A DNA stretch of 64,000 nucleotides, from NCBI RefSeq assembly GCF_023065955.2, contig NW_026622985.1, positions 79,039,931-79,103,930 on the forward strand, written 5' to 3'. Below the pieces are notes generated by a model that saw nothing but the letters and a program-made list of their open reading frames with translations, was not told the DNA's origin and searched no databases. Position 1 is the first letter of the stretch. Every line of letters begins with the position of its first letter. This document shows positions 23,917 to 36,119 of the stretch, one piece after another. Origin of the DNA: Ursus arctos (lineage: Eukaryota; Chordata; Mammalia; Carnivora; Ursidae). A program made the translations under genes and the position numbers.

Positions 23917-24140
23917 CATGATTAGTAGCATGGGTCCAATATTGGAGGAGCCAAGCTCAAGTCCTGGCTCCACTGCTTATGACTTTGTCACCTTGAGGAA
24001 GTTATTTAACCCTTCCATGCCGCAGTTTTTCCACTGCAAAATGAATAATAATGGCCCTTATCTCGTTAGGTTGTGGTGTGATCAAATGCCTTAATACATG
24101 CAGAGTACTTACAGCATTTGACACAGTAAGAGCTCAGCCG
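23917..24140 (+). repeat. MIR SINE
   Basis: 'ccaagctcaagtcctggctc', 'cactgcttatgactttgtca', 'ccttgaggaagttatttaac', 'ccactgcaaaatgaataata' and 'ggttgtggtgtgatcaaatg' follow the MIR consensus order over nearly its full length, ending near 'cagcatttgacacagtaaga'. Confidence 0.88.
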
Positions 24141-24510
24141 AGGGCAGTGGTTCACAGGGTGGTGGTGATTATTATTAAATTGCTGAGCATTCTGCTGAGC
24201 ATATAGAAGTCCTCTATGCATGATAGCTACCACCACCATCAGCAGCTGTATTTGTATTCTAAACTCTTTATCCAGTTCAAGTCCCAGATCATAACCCTCC
24301 CTCTTCTGAGTACTTACCGCCCCTTTATCTCTTCAGACTTTTAACATATGCCATGTGGCCTGTTTTTAAATGCATTTGTCATGTTGGGTCAGTGAATGAA
24401 TGATCAACCCATAAGTATTTATTGAGTGCTGCTTATATGTCACACACAATGCCCGGTGTTGAGGATATAACATTGAACAAGACAGTTACATGCTATTAGG
24501 GCATATGCGA

Positions 24511-24525
24511 TTTCTTCTTTCTTTT

Positions 24526-24560
<35 letters not shown>

Positions 24561-24627
24561 CTCTCTCTCTCTCTCTCTCTTGCTCTCTTTCTTTCTTTTT
24601 CTCTCCCTCCCTTCCTTCTTCCTTTCC
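24511..24627. repeat. 117-bp homopyrimidine tract
   Basis: All but one base (a G at 24582) of 24511-24627 are C or T on the plus strand. It includes about eight CTTT units and about ten CT units. It probably grew from the tail region of the adjoining SINE. Mirror-repeat pyrimidine tracts of this length can form triplex (H-DNA). Confidence 0.9.
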
Positions 24628-24806
24628 AGATTTTATTTATTTATTTGACAGAGAGCACAGGGGGCGTGGCAGAGAGAGGGAGAAGCAGTATGGAGGTAGG
24701 GGCAGCGGGGAGCCAGATGGGGGTTCAGTCCCAGGAAACTAGAGATCATGACCTGAGCCAAAGGCAGACACTTAACTGCTTAACTGACTGAGCCACCCAG
24801 GCACAC
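24511..24806 (-). mobile_element. SINEC SINE with expanded pyrimidine tail
   Basis: After a (CTTT)n/(CT)n tract, 'agattttatttatttatttg', 'gcagagagagggagaagcag', 'gagatcatgacctgagccaa' and 'gactgagccacccaggcaca' give a reverse-oriented SINEC. The head contains a small local repeat ('cttaactgcttaactgactg'). Confidence 0.9.
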
Positions 24807-24837
24807 CTTCAATTCTTTCTATAATTACACTTGTGCT

Positions 24838-24849
24838 GGGTGGGTGGGT

Positions 24850-24895
<46 letters not shown>
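24838..24895 (+). repeat. G-quadruplex motif followed by (GT)n
   Basis: Four G3 runs separated by single T (GGGTGGGTGGGTGGG, 24838-24852) run directly into about 21 TG units. The first part is an ideal intramolecular G-quadruplex sequence, the second a Z-DNA-prone dinucleotide repeat. Confidence 0.92.
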
Positions 24896-24896
<1 letters not shown>

Positions 24897-26769
24897 CAGA
24901 GCTTATTCCACATGGTCAGAGAGTCTTTTAAGTGATTTTAAAATGAGGTCTAAAGAAGGAGTTAGTGGAAGATCTTGTACAGGGCTAAAGAATGAAACTG
25001 TGTACAGGAAGGTCCTGAGGTAGGAAGTTGCTTGGGTTCAAGAGGCAAGGCCGTTACTGCTGAAATATTGAAGATAGTGATTGGAATTAAGACAGCAAAT
25101 GATTGAAACATTTACTTTGTGATTCTTGAGGAAAGCTTTTGAAATTTGTCTGAAGAATAATGAGAAATAATTGACAAGGGAGGGACTAATTAGGTCAGCA
25201 TTTTATAATTGTGTATCATCCCCTCCCCCACCCCGGCTGCTGTTGGAGATAGACTTGAAGCGAGAGTGGCTTTAGGACACTGGCTACCAGAGGACTGAAC
25301 AGTGGCTAGAACTGGGCCTGTGGCATTGGATATGGGAGGATAAATTTGATATCTAGTTTGGTGGTAGGACTGGTAGAATTTGGCCATTGCTTGCATCAGG
25401 GGGATGAAACCAGGTGTCATACGTGAGCTCTTTAAGTGTCCGGCTACAAATAACAGGTGATTGGTGGTGCTGCTTTTCCCATATGGTGAACACTGGTGTT
25501 GTAGATTTGGGGGGGAAATTAAGAATTTCTGGACATGTAAACTGAGGTACCCGTGAGCCATTCAAATGGTCCAGAGCCCCAGAAAGTGGCCTGGGCTTTA
25601 TGCATGAACTTAGGGCTGTTGGGTATATATATGTGTGAATATACAAAATTCCCAGAGAATATCGAGAGAAGAGTCCCTAGGCCAAGTCCTTATCTCCAAA
25701 ATTTAAAGATCATGTATGGGTGGGGTATCACCCACCAAACAAACTTTAAAAAGGTGCTTCCTGAGCTATCAGAGGAAAAGCCTGGTAACTAAGAGGAAGA
25801 GAGCCTTACAACCCAAGACTTGACCGTGCTGCTTCAAGGTCAAGAAGGATGAAGATTGAGAACTATCCAGTGGATTTAGCAACACCAGTTACTTGTGACT
25901 TTAGAGCAGTTTTTGTGGACTGAAGGGGCATAGGGAGCAAGAGCTAATTGTCCCAACTGAATTATCCCCCAGGAACAATGTCTTACAGCTCTGTGCCATC
26001 ACTATTAGGAGTTTCCTAAGAATAGTAAGTAGATAAATGTGTGTAATGATGGTGTCTGTGTAGTTTTCAATGCATAAGAAATCCAGAGCATCCATAATTA
26101 CATATGCATTCTCGGAGAAACATATGACAATGATGGGAGATCTTTCAAATTCCTTTGGGTATATTGATCAAAACTCTTTGTCTGAATTCTCTGCCATCAC
26201 TCATGCATTCAGGGGTACTTGGTTTCCATTGATAAGCTAAATCCTTAGGGTCATACTTCGAGAACCCCAGTACAATATCCACATGTGATTACATTAAACC
26301 AGAATTGGAAAGTCACTGGGTGAGGCAGAGTTAAATCTGTATTTTTCTTTAGAAAGAATTAGAATTTCCCAGTACATCTAAAACACTACATTTCTAACTA
26401 CCCTTTTCTGTAAGGGTAGTTTCATTACAATTTAAGCCTATTATCACTATGGAAAATGTTGAATTTGGCTCTTATAAAACTGAAGAGACAGTTATCTGAC
26501 CTGAATAATTTGTGAGTTTATCTGGGCAGAGCTAAATCAGCATTGAATGTTAATGTATTTTCTTTTGAAAACAAAAACTTACACATTTTTGTACCACAAA
26601 TTTTCTGTCAAAATTTTTGGTTTTAAATGCATCAAAAATAAATAAGCCAAAAGAAGAAAATGATCTCTACTACTACCATCAGAAATCTGTCAATAAAAAT
26701 ACATCTATTTACCAAAATGTGGGGTTTTTTTTAAATCCCCCCCCCAGTCCCCTTTAAATGATATAAAGT

Positions 26770-26852
26770 ATTTTTAGGACAGAAACTTTGTTTTATTCTT
26801 AACTACACAATCAGTGCCTTGAACAGTGCCTGGCACATAGTAGGTGCTTAAT
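26770..26852 (+). repeat. L2 LINE 3' end
   Basis: 'gtgccttgaacagtgcctgg' and 'cacatagtaggtgcttaatt' are the hallmark L2 3' terminal text. Confidence 0.65.
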
Positions 26853-26879
26853 TGCCTTTTCCAGTTAATTCTATTTTTG

Positions 26880-27110
26880 CACATGAATGTGTTCTTGAAC
26901 CATACTTTCAATGTCTACCTAGTCTTCTGTCTTCTCAATGTACTGTAATTTATTTCATCAGCTTCCTATTCTTGGATATTAAGCTATTTCGATTGTTCTT
27001 TTCTTTCATAAACAACATATTATTCCTTTAGCTAGTTCATAGTCTGTAGTTATTTTCTTAGAACAGTCCCATAAAGTGGACACTTAGGCCAAAGGAGAGC
27101 ATATAGTTGT
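26880..27110 (-). repeat. Old L1 fragment
   Basis: 'ggatattaagctatttcgat' and 'tttcataaacaacatattat', then 'agtggacacttaggccaaag', resemble the reverse complement of the end of ORF2 of old mammalian L1s. Diverged and without clean ends. Confidence 0.5.
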
Positions 27111-27330
27111 TGTTGTTTTTTAACATCATCATGTGTAAATCTTTCTTGAGTGAAATGATTAGATTTTTAGTTTGATATATTCTTTAAAACACTGATCACC
27201 TTCTGTCTTAATTAATAAAAACTTCTGCCATTAATAGTTGTCATTTTTCTTCATGTCTCAAAAACTAGAACTTTCTCTTCCAAATGTTTTAATTATCTAT
27301 TTTTATTAACTCTTTAAAAACGTAGTGCTT

Positions 27331-27413
27331 TGCAACTGATGAATAACTGAACTCTACCTCTGAAACTAATGATACACTATATGTTAATTGAATTTAAATA
27401 AAAATTTTAAAAA
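27331..27413 (+). mobile_element. Very short 5'-truncated L1 (3' end only)
   Basis: 'gaataactgaactctacctc' and 'tgaaactaatgatacactat', then 'atgttaattgaatttaaata' and an A-rich tail, are the 3' terminus of carnivore L1. A likely target duplication flanks it: 'cgtagtgctt' (27321-27330) and 'tgtagggctt' (27414-27423), two mismatches. Only about 80 bases were inserted. Confidence 0.8.
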
Positions 27414-28092
27414 TGTAGGGCTTCAAGAAACCGAATTAGATATAATTTAAAAAGCTTTCTTTAAGATTCATTGGACCTAAATTGGTATGTCTCCAGGCAA
27501 AAATGAATGTTCAAAGTACTTTAGGAGGTTTTGGAGTTATTTTAATCCAATAACCTTTTATAATATTTATTTTGATTTTTTTAAATTTTATGTCACAGGT
27601 TGCTTACTGATTTTTTTCTTTATCCTTTTCTGAAGTTGGGTTCTTATCTCAGGTGGGGTAGAGTTTAAGCATGACATCAATTTCCTTGCCCCTGAGTCCT
27701 TGATTTGCCCATGAAATGAAACTCCTGCTTCATCAGACTGTCTTTTAAATTCTTTACTCTGCACATATTATTTTAATTATCTCTCAAGCCATTTTCTGCT
27801 TCTGTAATAAATTCTTACCTCTTGCCTATAGAGATTTTGGAAGTGATAAAAATTGATCTGAAACTTTGAAAGAAAAAGTGTATTTCAAACCTGTTATTTT
27901 TCATTGTGGCCTTGTAAGTGATATCCAGAACAGTAGACAGTAGACCGGTTGATTGCTTTGTTCCAGATTCTTGCTGTCACCTACCGTGTAAAAGCTGTGT
28001 TTTTAGACCAGTCACATGCCCCTTTTCCAGAAATGTTCAGGATGTCTATTATGGTTTTCCGATAAAGACTCATCATTTCATTCTTAGAAGAG

Positions 28093-28304
28093 TAACAGCA
28101 CAGTTGTTTTAAAGATTTTATTTATTTATATGAGAGAGAGGGTGAGCGGGAGGGAGAGGGGGAGAGAATTTGAAGCAAACTCCAGGCTGAGCAGGGAGCC
28201 TGATGTGGCGCTCGATCTCATAACGCTGAGATCATGACCTGATACAAAATCAAGAATCAGACACTTAAATGGCCACCCAGGCACCCTAACAGCGCAGTTG
28301 TTTT
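28093..28304 (-). mobile_element. SINEC SINE with 18-bp target-site duplication
   Basis: Reverse-oriented SINEC: 'aaagattttatttatttata', a GA-rich middle, 'tccaggctgagcagggagcc', 'gagatcatgacctgatacaa' and 'ggccacccaggcaccc'. It is flanked by 'taacagcacagttgtttt' (28093-28110) and 'taacagcgcagttgtttt' (28287-28304), one mismatch in 18. The head shows a small deletion: the usual 'aaccgactgagcc' is cut to 'aaatggcc'. Confidence 0.94.
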
Positions 28305-28680
28305 AAATGTAAAGGGTCTTTTTCTGTTATCATTGTTTATAGTTATCTTTACCAGTTTAACCTAGAAATGCTTCCTTTAACTATTTTTTAATCAATTTAA
28401 TTCTTTATTACAAATCAGATGTCTACAGTCTGGATAAATTACATGTTTTTTTGAGAAATGTTTAACCTAAAAATAATTGGAAGATATGTCTTCCAGTGTA
28501 TGAAGTTCCTCTAGATACTTTATTATTACTGTGCTGATGGATAATGAAAGGAACCTGTCTCTTGACTCCAAGTACTTATGGATAGTGTTTTTCCTGAATA
28601 AAACTACAAAAGCAATACTGTATTTACTTACCTGACCTCAGAGAGAGAAAATGTTTTCTCCATAAAATAAGAATAGGATT

Positions 28681-28713
28681 ATTTATTTGTTTATTTATTT
28701 ATTTATTTTTTTA
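28681..28713. repeat. (ATTT)n low-complexity tract
   Basis: 'atttatttgtttatttattt' and following T run. No SINE body could be recognised to its right, although a purine-rich stretch follows. Confidence 0.75.
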
Positions 28714-29939
28714 ATGGAAGGAAGTAAACCAAGAAAGAGGAAGTCATGGATGTAGAAAACACAACCCGGGATAGGATGTGAAGGGAATTTCCAGGGTCTT
28801 GGTGAAGGAAAGGCCCAGGACATCCATTGTGAGGCAAGCCTCACGGGCCACCATGCAGAAGTCACAGGAGAAAGGAGGGGAGCACTCCAGGGAAGGCTAT
28901 AATTTGCAGAGTCTTAACACTGAATATCAATTTAAGAAAAAATTGTAATAATCTGCTGGGAAGTTAGAATATGGAGAAATGGGGAAAGGGACAGTTTGGG
29001 ATGGGGGAAAGAAAGTGGGGTTTATTCGTAGAAATTTTTCTGGACCTTACAAATTATGAGTCATAACTTTGAGATAGTTCTGTGGTTTGGCAGACTTGAG
29101 GAAGGACATCCCTTGGCACACCGCCTCGATGGGCTTCACGAAACCTCATCCAAGTTAGAGAAAGAGGATTGAATATCAGAAGAAGGCAAGCTTGGATACT
29201 TGATAGTTTATTCTAACTAGGTAAATACTTACTTCTCCACTTTTTATACAAGGTACACATATACCACCATCTGCTCTTTCTATGCTAAATTTATAGTACA
29301 AAAAAAGTCTTGTAGAATAAGCCAAGGGCATTGTATTTCCTGTTGATGATAAAATGCAGATTTTTCCACTAAAAGGCAATGACTTCATTTCTAAAGGTTA
29401 AATTGAATGGTTATCCACAGTATAATTTCAGCTGGTTAAATTTAGGAAATTGAAAGTCATTCAATAAAAGAATAATCTCTGAGCTAGTATAGAATTTTCA
29501 TTTGATAAAGAAGTGGATATTATTTCATTCACATTAAGCCATATCACATGATTTTATTTCAAGGTAGAAAAAAAATGTCAATCGGGATCTGTACTTATTG
29601 GTACTTTTTTTCTTAATTTGAACAACATTTCCTCTATATAGCCCGTTGAGGATGTTATCATGCTTTCTTTTAGCCATTGCCTAAGAATTAATACTTTCTG
29701 ATGCTGCTTTTGGGAAACCCATAAGATTTTTTTCAATGCTCTTCTAACCTCATGATTTTTCTCATCTAAACTATTTTCTGCTTGAATTTTTAAAATACTT
29801 TAATTTATTGAACAGTTAAAGTAGTTTATCTGAAGCATGAAAAGTACTTCATCTTGAACTTGTAACTCTCTGAGATACTTAAAAATTAGTTGACTAGGAA
29901 GAAGTTTTTCTTAAAAAATAAAATTTTGCATAGGCTAAC

Positions 29940-30345
29940 TAGGCCAATTTTTTTATTTTTACAATTTAGATTTAATTATAAAAATATATCTTCGTAGTAT
30001 ATAATTCTATCAGTTTTGACAGACGTACATTTTGAGAAGCAGTGTATACATGTAATCATCACCATATTCAAGATACTAGAACTATTGCATCATCCCAGAA
30101 AATTCTTCCATCCCCTTGGCGTCCACCTCTAGTCCTTCCCCTAGTCCCTGGCAGCCGCTGATCTGTTTTCTGTCCTTACACTCTAACCTTTGCCACAGTG
30201 TCCTATAAATGGAATCATGCCTTTGAGAGCCATCCATGTTGTTGCCTGTATCCTTTTGCTTGCAGAGTAGCATTCCATTGTGTGAGTGTACTGCAGCTGG
30301 TTTATCCATCCCCTGTTGAGGGTGCTTTAAGTTGTTAACAGTTCG
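29940..30345 (-). repeat. Old L1 (L1M-type) fragment
   Basis: 'atgtaatcatcaccatattc', 'aagatactagaactattgca', 'ataaatggaatcatgccttt', 'agccatccatgttgttgcct' and 'gagtagcattccattgtgtg' follow the reversed 3' region of old L1s. Confidence 0.75.
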
Positions 30346-33300
30346 GGGTGATTACAGATGAAGTCCAGCTCATATTCTGGGGTTCCCTAATCTATTTCTG
30401 TAATGCGATTTGACTTTTTCCTAGTCAGGTTGCCGTGATTGTCCATCAGAATGCTGCTTTGCCTATTTTTCTTCTAAACACAGGTTGTATCTTCTCATAT
30501 TAGCATTGCCAAGTCCTTTCTTTTATCAGTATTGGACCTTTTGGAAAGAAAATAAATGGTGGACCAGACCGACCAAATACAAATATTTATAGACACCTGT
30601 CCTTTGCAGGGCTACTGAGAGCAACAGGCATATCCTCAAAGTTTCTTTCAAAGTCTGATTGCAGAGAAATTTTCTTTTCCTCCATATTTGGGACATGAAG
30701 CTCACTTTCACTGACATGCTTTGTGGCTTTCTTCCAATTTGGGAGGTGTGCCGTGCTGCTCCTTCTGCCCTTTGGTCTGTCCTTAGCTTGCAGGTTTGGA
30801 AGCTTTGCTTAGCCAGGCCATCCCAACCTAATAATCGGTAAAAGAGTAGAGTCAAGGAAGAAAATGGAAGGTTGTGTTCTCTGTTGAGGGTGCCACTGAT
30901 TGGAACGCCTGCCTCCTAAGCTCAAAGCTGTCTCACAGCCTAGTGCTTCTGCAGTTGTCCTCCTGATTCATGCTCCCAGGAGTGGAGCCCAGACCACGAA
31001 ACATTGTTTCTCCTTTGCTCCAACATGTTGGAGGGAGGCCTGAGTGAGGTTCTGTGCCAAGGAAGTAAATAGTGTGAGAAACTGTCAACTATAGACAGCA
31101 CTTAATGAAAGATTATTGATGGCCTAGCTTCAGCACCTTTTTTTTTTTTCCTTGTTTCCTTGTAATTTTTTTAGAGTATTTTTCGCTAGGTTCTCTGCTA
31201 TGCTGACTTCATTCCCGTTAAACTTGCATCTCACTGACGTTTATGCCCCTAGTTCCCTCACACACACATCACCATGAAGCATCGATAACCAGCCAGGGAA
31301 GATTGGTTTCAGATTTTTAAGTGCTTTGTGGTAAATGTTGGAGCTGGAGGGCATTCCCAAGTATCTCCACCCAGGGTCCCATTTATATCAAGAGATTATC
31401 GTGCTATATAGCTGGTTCCTCACAGAGACTCACAGCCTCATTCTGTGAATTAAAACATCAGTGGGAGCCATAGAGCCCAGGTTGTGGAAAAGAGGATGAG
31501 GGTGGAATGATGGGTGATTTTTTTGCCTTTCTGGTAGAGGATGTACTTATGATTTGTCTTCCACAGAGCTGCAGGAGAGAGCCTCCAGGTCTGGGGAGCC
31601 CTGAAAAGATCTGTGACTATGACGATGAGTTGTCACAATACAGCTTAAAAAATGAGTGTGTTTGGGTCCTGTCCTTAGGTATTAGTTCTGATCTCCACGC
31701 TCTTTTTTCCCCTCTTTTGTACACAGAGCTTCTGCCGCTTCGGTAGTAAGATTGGTTGGACCCAGACAGCGTTGTGCTCTGGAGGCCTAGCCTCGGGCCG
31801 GCCCAGTAGAAAGGATAGTCAGCAGTCACAGGGGAGAGCCCTTCCTGCTTTGCTGGAGCGGGCGGTGCAGGACTCGGTTGTACTGCCAGGCAGCTTTGTC
31901 AGGTTGGACAGACCTCTTTCAAATGTGGTTTCTCACGTGCTGGTGGAGTACCCCCATGGTACCCTAATAAGCTCTGCATGTGTTTGTTTTTAGTTCTTTT
32001 TGCTATGATGTTAATCAAAGAGTGATTGTGATGATGAAAACTAATTAGTGAGCTTCATTATTAACAGTTCCCTTTTGAGACTTGCCCATGATAATCCTGA
32101 TTAATGGTAAACTAATAGGTTTACTCTGATTTCCATTTCCCTGTGCTGTGTTGTGTGTTGTGATGTTTGCTTCTCACCAGTGACTATGTTTATGCCTGCC
32201 AGGTGGGTATTTTCAGTGGAAAAATCATAGACTTCACTTTGCTAACATCGAGTACAAACTGACAGCCTAAATCCTGTTCCAGAATTCACAGAACTTTGAT
32301 TTATATTAAGTTCTGCTCTTCTAGGATGCAGAGGACATGGGTGTCTTAAGTAGCATACTTAGGGTCCTCGGTCCTTTGCGTGCCATATAAGGATTATTCT
32401 TCCTCTGCCTTTCCCCTGCTCTCTTCTGCCCTCAACTTTCCCACTCTCTCAAACGTGGTAATTCATCGTACTAAATCATTTTCAACATGTGCTTGCTTAC
32501 ACATGGTACTTTATGGAGACAGGTTGCAATCTACCTGCTGAAGGGCTTTTCCTGTAGGCGTTGACATGTGTAATCTGCATTTGGAAGAGGTTTGGCCTGA
32601 CAGGCCGGAAGTGAGGACAGAGTAGGAGTGTATAATTAAGGTGTCTTTACAACCTTTCCCTCTCTCTGAGGATCATCCTGCCTTTCTTTGGGGTCATTCC
32701 AAGCCCCGTTCCAATAAGTCTGAGGTATAGATATTAGCATCCTTTGAAATGAAGTCACCCCAGGCACATTTGTTGCACCATTACTTTCTCAATTTCAAGG
32801 TGCATTGAGGAGGCAGAAACATTCCTTAAAGAGGTGCCATCCACAATAGCAAGTTAAATGTAGCTAATGCAACCTTAAATTAGCTTCTCTAGGATTACAG
32901 GAAAATACTTATGTGTGGTTTGTTTTGGAGCGCAGGTAATGTGAAAACTAGCAGTGCAACGAAGAAAAGACTTACTGCTCTGAAGTACAGTTGCTTCTTG
33001 ATTATTTACACCAGTGGAGGGGAATATTGGTGCAGAAAACTATAGCTAATTTATCTGCTTGGATTCTCAAAGCCTTGAGCCGGTGTGATGCCAGGTAACT
33101 ATGGCGAAAGGATTCCCGGGCCTCGTGTACATGAGTCACAGCATGGAAAACCTGACCATGAGAGTGTCTGCAACTAGACTTCCGACAGAAATACTTGATA
33201 CTGAATAGTCTTACCTTGAAATGGGCCATTTGTGCCTTAAGTCTCGATATTGTTATCTCTTTAAATCCGAGGCCTTTAATCTTTAGTTTTAAAAATAGCT

Positions 33301-34668
33301 TTTGGAGTTACAAGGTTATAAAGACACCTTTGATTTCACTAAATCTCACTAGGTGCTGCTTCAGGATTATTGGAGAATTTCAGATGTCATGTTAATATTG
33401 TCATTTGAACTTGCTCACTTCACTAGTCCTTAAGATCCACGTGGCATCTTCAGTTCCTCAGTGGGGCCTAAACTGCTGTTACACTGTTCCTCATAATCAA
33501 GTCTTCTCTTATTTACCTAGTGTTGAACTTAGAAATGAGTGTAAGAGACTGAAGCACGTTGCTGTACTTGCACGGGCTCTTTGGAAGGCAAATCAGAGCT
33601 TGACCACATTCAGTCAATTTTATGGTAATAACAAAACTCCTAAAATAAATAAATTCCATAGCTGAATTAGCAGGGAATGATGTATGGCCACATCACCTGA
33701 GGGAACTTGTCAGTCTGACTTACCAGTCTTTTCAGATGAGTCACTGAAACAAATTTTAAAGGTTTCAAGAATTTTTGTATTGAAAAAGGAACATGCCAAG
33801 CAAGGGAAGCGCTTGAGATGACAAGGAAAGACAGACACCATTGTCTGCCTGTGATGGAGATTTGAAAGAGCTGGCATCTTCTGGTGCTTACATTCCATTT
33901 AATTGACTTGATAAGAATCTTTATTCTTAAAAATCTGTGAACGTGGGTGAAATTTTTTATCTTTTCCCTTAACGGGTGGTTCACAGGCAGATGATCCTCT
34001 TCAGGCATTTGGAACGATGAGGGAGCTCCATGTCTTGTCTTACAATTTGGCCTCTGGAAGTAAACATGGACAGTTGTGGTAGGCTTTTAAAATTTGTTTC
34101 TGCCATGCCTTCAGTTGTCATAGTTGGCTTTCACTTCTAATCTTTGTCATAATCAGTGGCATGTCATATTCTCTTTGCTATCTTCCCATATGTTGTTGTT
34201 TCTGGATTAGGACTGTTAAATTGTAGGTTGAGACTTAGGAAGAGTCAGGAACTTCTTCTTTTTTAAAAGTACATGGCTGATAGTAAGGCACCTTTACTCC
34301 TCCTTGGTTCCCAGTCTGAGAAATTCTCTCTCTTGGTAAAGTACATAATCATTTAGCAAAATAGGGTGAGAGTCTGCTCCAGCCTTCTTTTTGTATTAAT
34401 ACCTGTGTGTGTGCGTGCTACTGTTATTCCTATAAGCACCTTTTTTTCCCTCCAGATAAATACATCCATATGACAGTGAGCAAAAGTCTGTTTCTGAAAA
34501 GTACGGATTATTGCAGTTTTGAGGGGAAAGGCCCTCTCTTCAGAGATGTTAAGTTGCCTCATGATTTGTGATAATCAATTTGATAATTGTTGTTGACTTA
34601 CTGATTCAGCTCATGAATAATGTCCCAGATTTAGACTAGTGTGGCCAAAGGATTTTAATCAGGTAGTG

Positions 34669-34798
34669 CTTTCGTTCCCATGGAGCATTTGTCTTGCTTG
34701 ACTGTTCTGAACTTCAGCCAACTGCCAGAAAGGCCTTGTCCCACTGTATATGTATAGTAGAATGTGTGTTGCCTAAGTGCTCACTGGGGGAGTTCCCA
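34669..34798 (+). repeat. 130-bp direct duplication, copy 1 (upstream of exon C)
   Basis: It aligns without gaps to 37920-38049 (offset 3251) with five mismatches by eye in 130 bases, about 96% identity. It begins 'ctttcgttcccatggagcat' and includes 'gccaactgccagaaaggcct' and 'gtatatgtatagtagaatgt'. I do not recognise it as a known repeat family. Sequences outside the 130 bases do not align. Confidence 0.92.
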
Positions 34799-35710
34799 AC
34801 TCACTAAAGCTCATTGTTACCCTACCTTTTACCAATGTGCCATTAGAGACACTGAGAATGGATGACTGTCTCTCCTTTTCTCTGAGAATCTGTTTGAAGG
34901 GAAGGATGAATCTCATTACTATAAATACTGTTTTCATCCCAGCCTACCTCACTGCTTCTGAATGAGAGGAGCCCCTCTGGCTGCTGTGAAAGCTCTCAAA
35001 TACTTGATGGCTTGTTAAATTTTCATTATCTAATGTGCATTAATTTAGATACAATAGCTCTGTTGCTAGGAGCAGAGTCAGAAAGGAAGAGCTTGGCGGA
35101 GTGCGGACTGCTTGTGTCACAGGAGTCAGGAAAGTGTGCAGAGCTTGCTGTCCTCAGAGGGAGTTTACGGTTCTGCTGGCTGGGCTGAAAACCTCGGAAA
35201 TTCTGACGGCCCCTGACTACTCCCCATCACATGCACTGTGACGTTTTGGCGCTGCTTACTCTATTATCTGTTTAATTAGCTTGAAGGACTGAAAGGATTC
35301 GAAGCTCTCTGAGAGCTCTGAGGTTCAAAATGTCCGTGGTTTGGTTACTCTTGAGGGAAGAGGGCATGCACATTGTGTTTTATGTGTGAAAAATGTTTTA
35401 AAGTGCCACGCAACCATTTCATGTGTTTTTTTTGTTTCTATAATTGTTCATGCTGACATGATGTGGAATAGGTCCCCATGTCTACTGTTAGAGATTTACC
35501 AGGCTGGGAACAGGAACAGTCTGCCCAGGTCCCAGCTCACCCCTGAGAAGCACTTAGACCAAGGCTCACTATACAGGCACCCAAAGAAGGCTGCACTCTT
35601 GATGTTCAGAAACAATGAGCTCTGAATCTGCATAACCCATTGATGGTTAAAGGTGAACTACGTTGGGTTTCTTAGGAAGGGGCTTTATGTAACACAGCCT
35701 GGGAGTCACT

Positions 35711-35730
35711 TCTTTTTTTTTTTTTTTTTA
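35711..35730. repeat. T-rich homopolymer run
   Basis: About 19 consecutive T followed by 'aatgaaaattaaagattaaa'; no retroposon body recognised. Confidence 0.85.
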
Positions 35731-36119
35731 ATGAAAATTAAAGATTAAATTAACCTCCATGAAAGGCTGGTATTAGTCTTCTCCCCGTCGATTTTGTTGA
35801 AGGAAGAGAAGCTCTTTGTTGTATCCTGTGAGGAATGAAATTTTCATTTCAAAGCACCTTCCTGACTGGTATATCCATTGAGTGCATAGTAACAGAACAG
35901 AGGGAAACACACAGAATGTTCTGGAAATTTCAGATTAACTCTGTTTCTTCCATGGAAGTCACATGGGTATCTTGCCTATGTCAGAATTTCAGGATTGTCT
36001 GTTTTTCTATGGTTATTTGCCGAGCTTTCTATGGTCTGCCAGACTTTTTGCCCTAGAACAGAAAGAATCATTTGCTCAGATTTTACTTTCTTCTAATGAT
36101 TTTTTCTTTTATCCACCAG

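Larger units (their letters stand above)
24400..25930 (-). repeat. Long L2 LINE relic, split by a SINE
   Basis: The left piece (24400-24500) carries the reversed L2 3' end ('ataagtatttattgagtgct', 'gaggatataacattgaacaa'). After the SINE and (GT)n, about 24930-25090 and 25540-25930 resemble further L2 sequence in the right order, for example 'ggtcaagaaggatgaagatt', 'gagaactatccagtggattt', 'agcaacaccagttacttgtg' and 'gactttagagcagtttttgt'. Highly diverged; the middle is hard to align by eye. Confidence 0.6.
16913..36119 (+). other. SND1: SND1 intron between exons B and C (about 19.2 kb)
   Basis: A complete intron, with donor GTGAGT at 16913 and acceptor 'tttttctttt atccaccag' ending at 36119; a good branch-point candidate 'ttctaatga' lies at about 36091-36099. 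It contains the listed SINECs, L1, L2, MIR and simple repeats. I recognise no gene or repeat in 16913-17514, 17616-21681 (apart from a T26 run and a GC-rich hairpin), 21861-23916, 25931-26769, 27424-28092, 28305-29939, 30346-34668 or 34799-36119, except for low-complexity T-rich and (ATTT)n patches. Confidence 0.92.
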
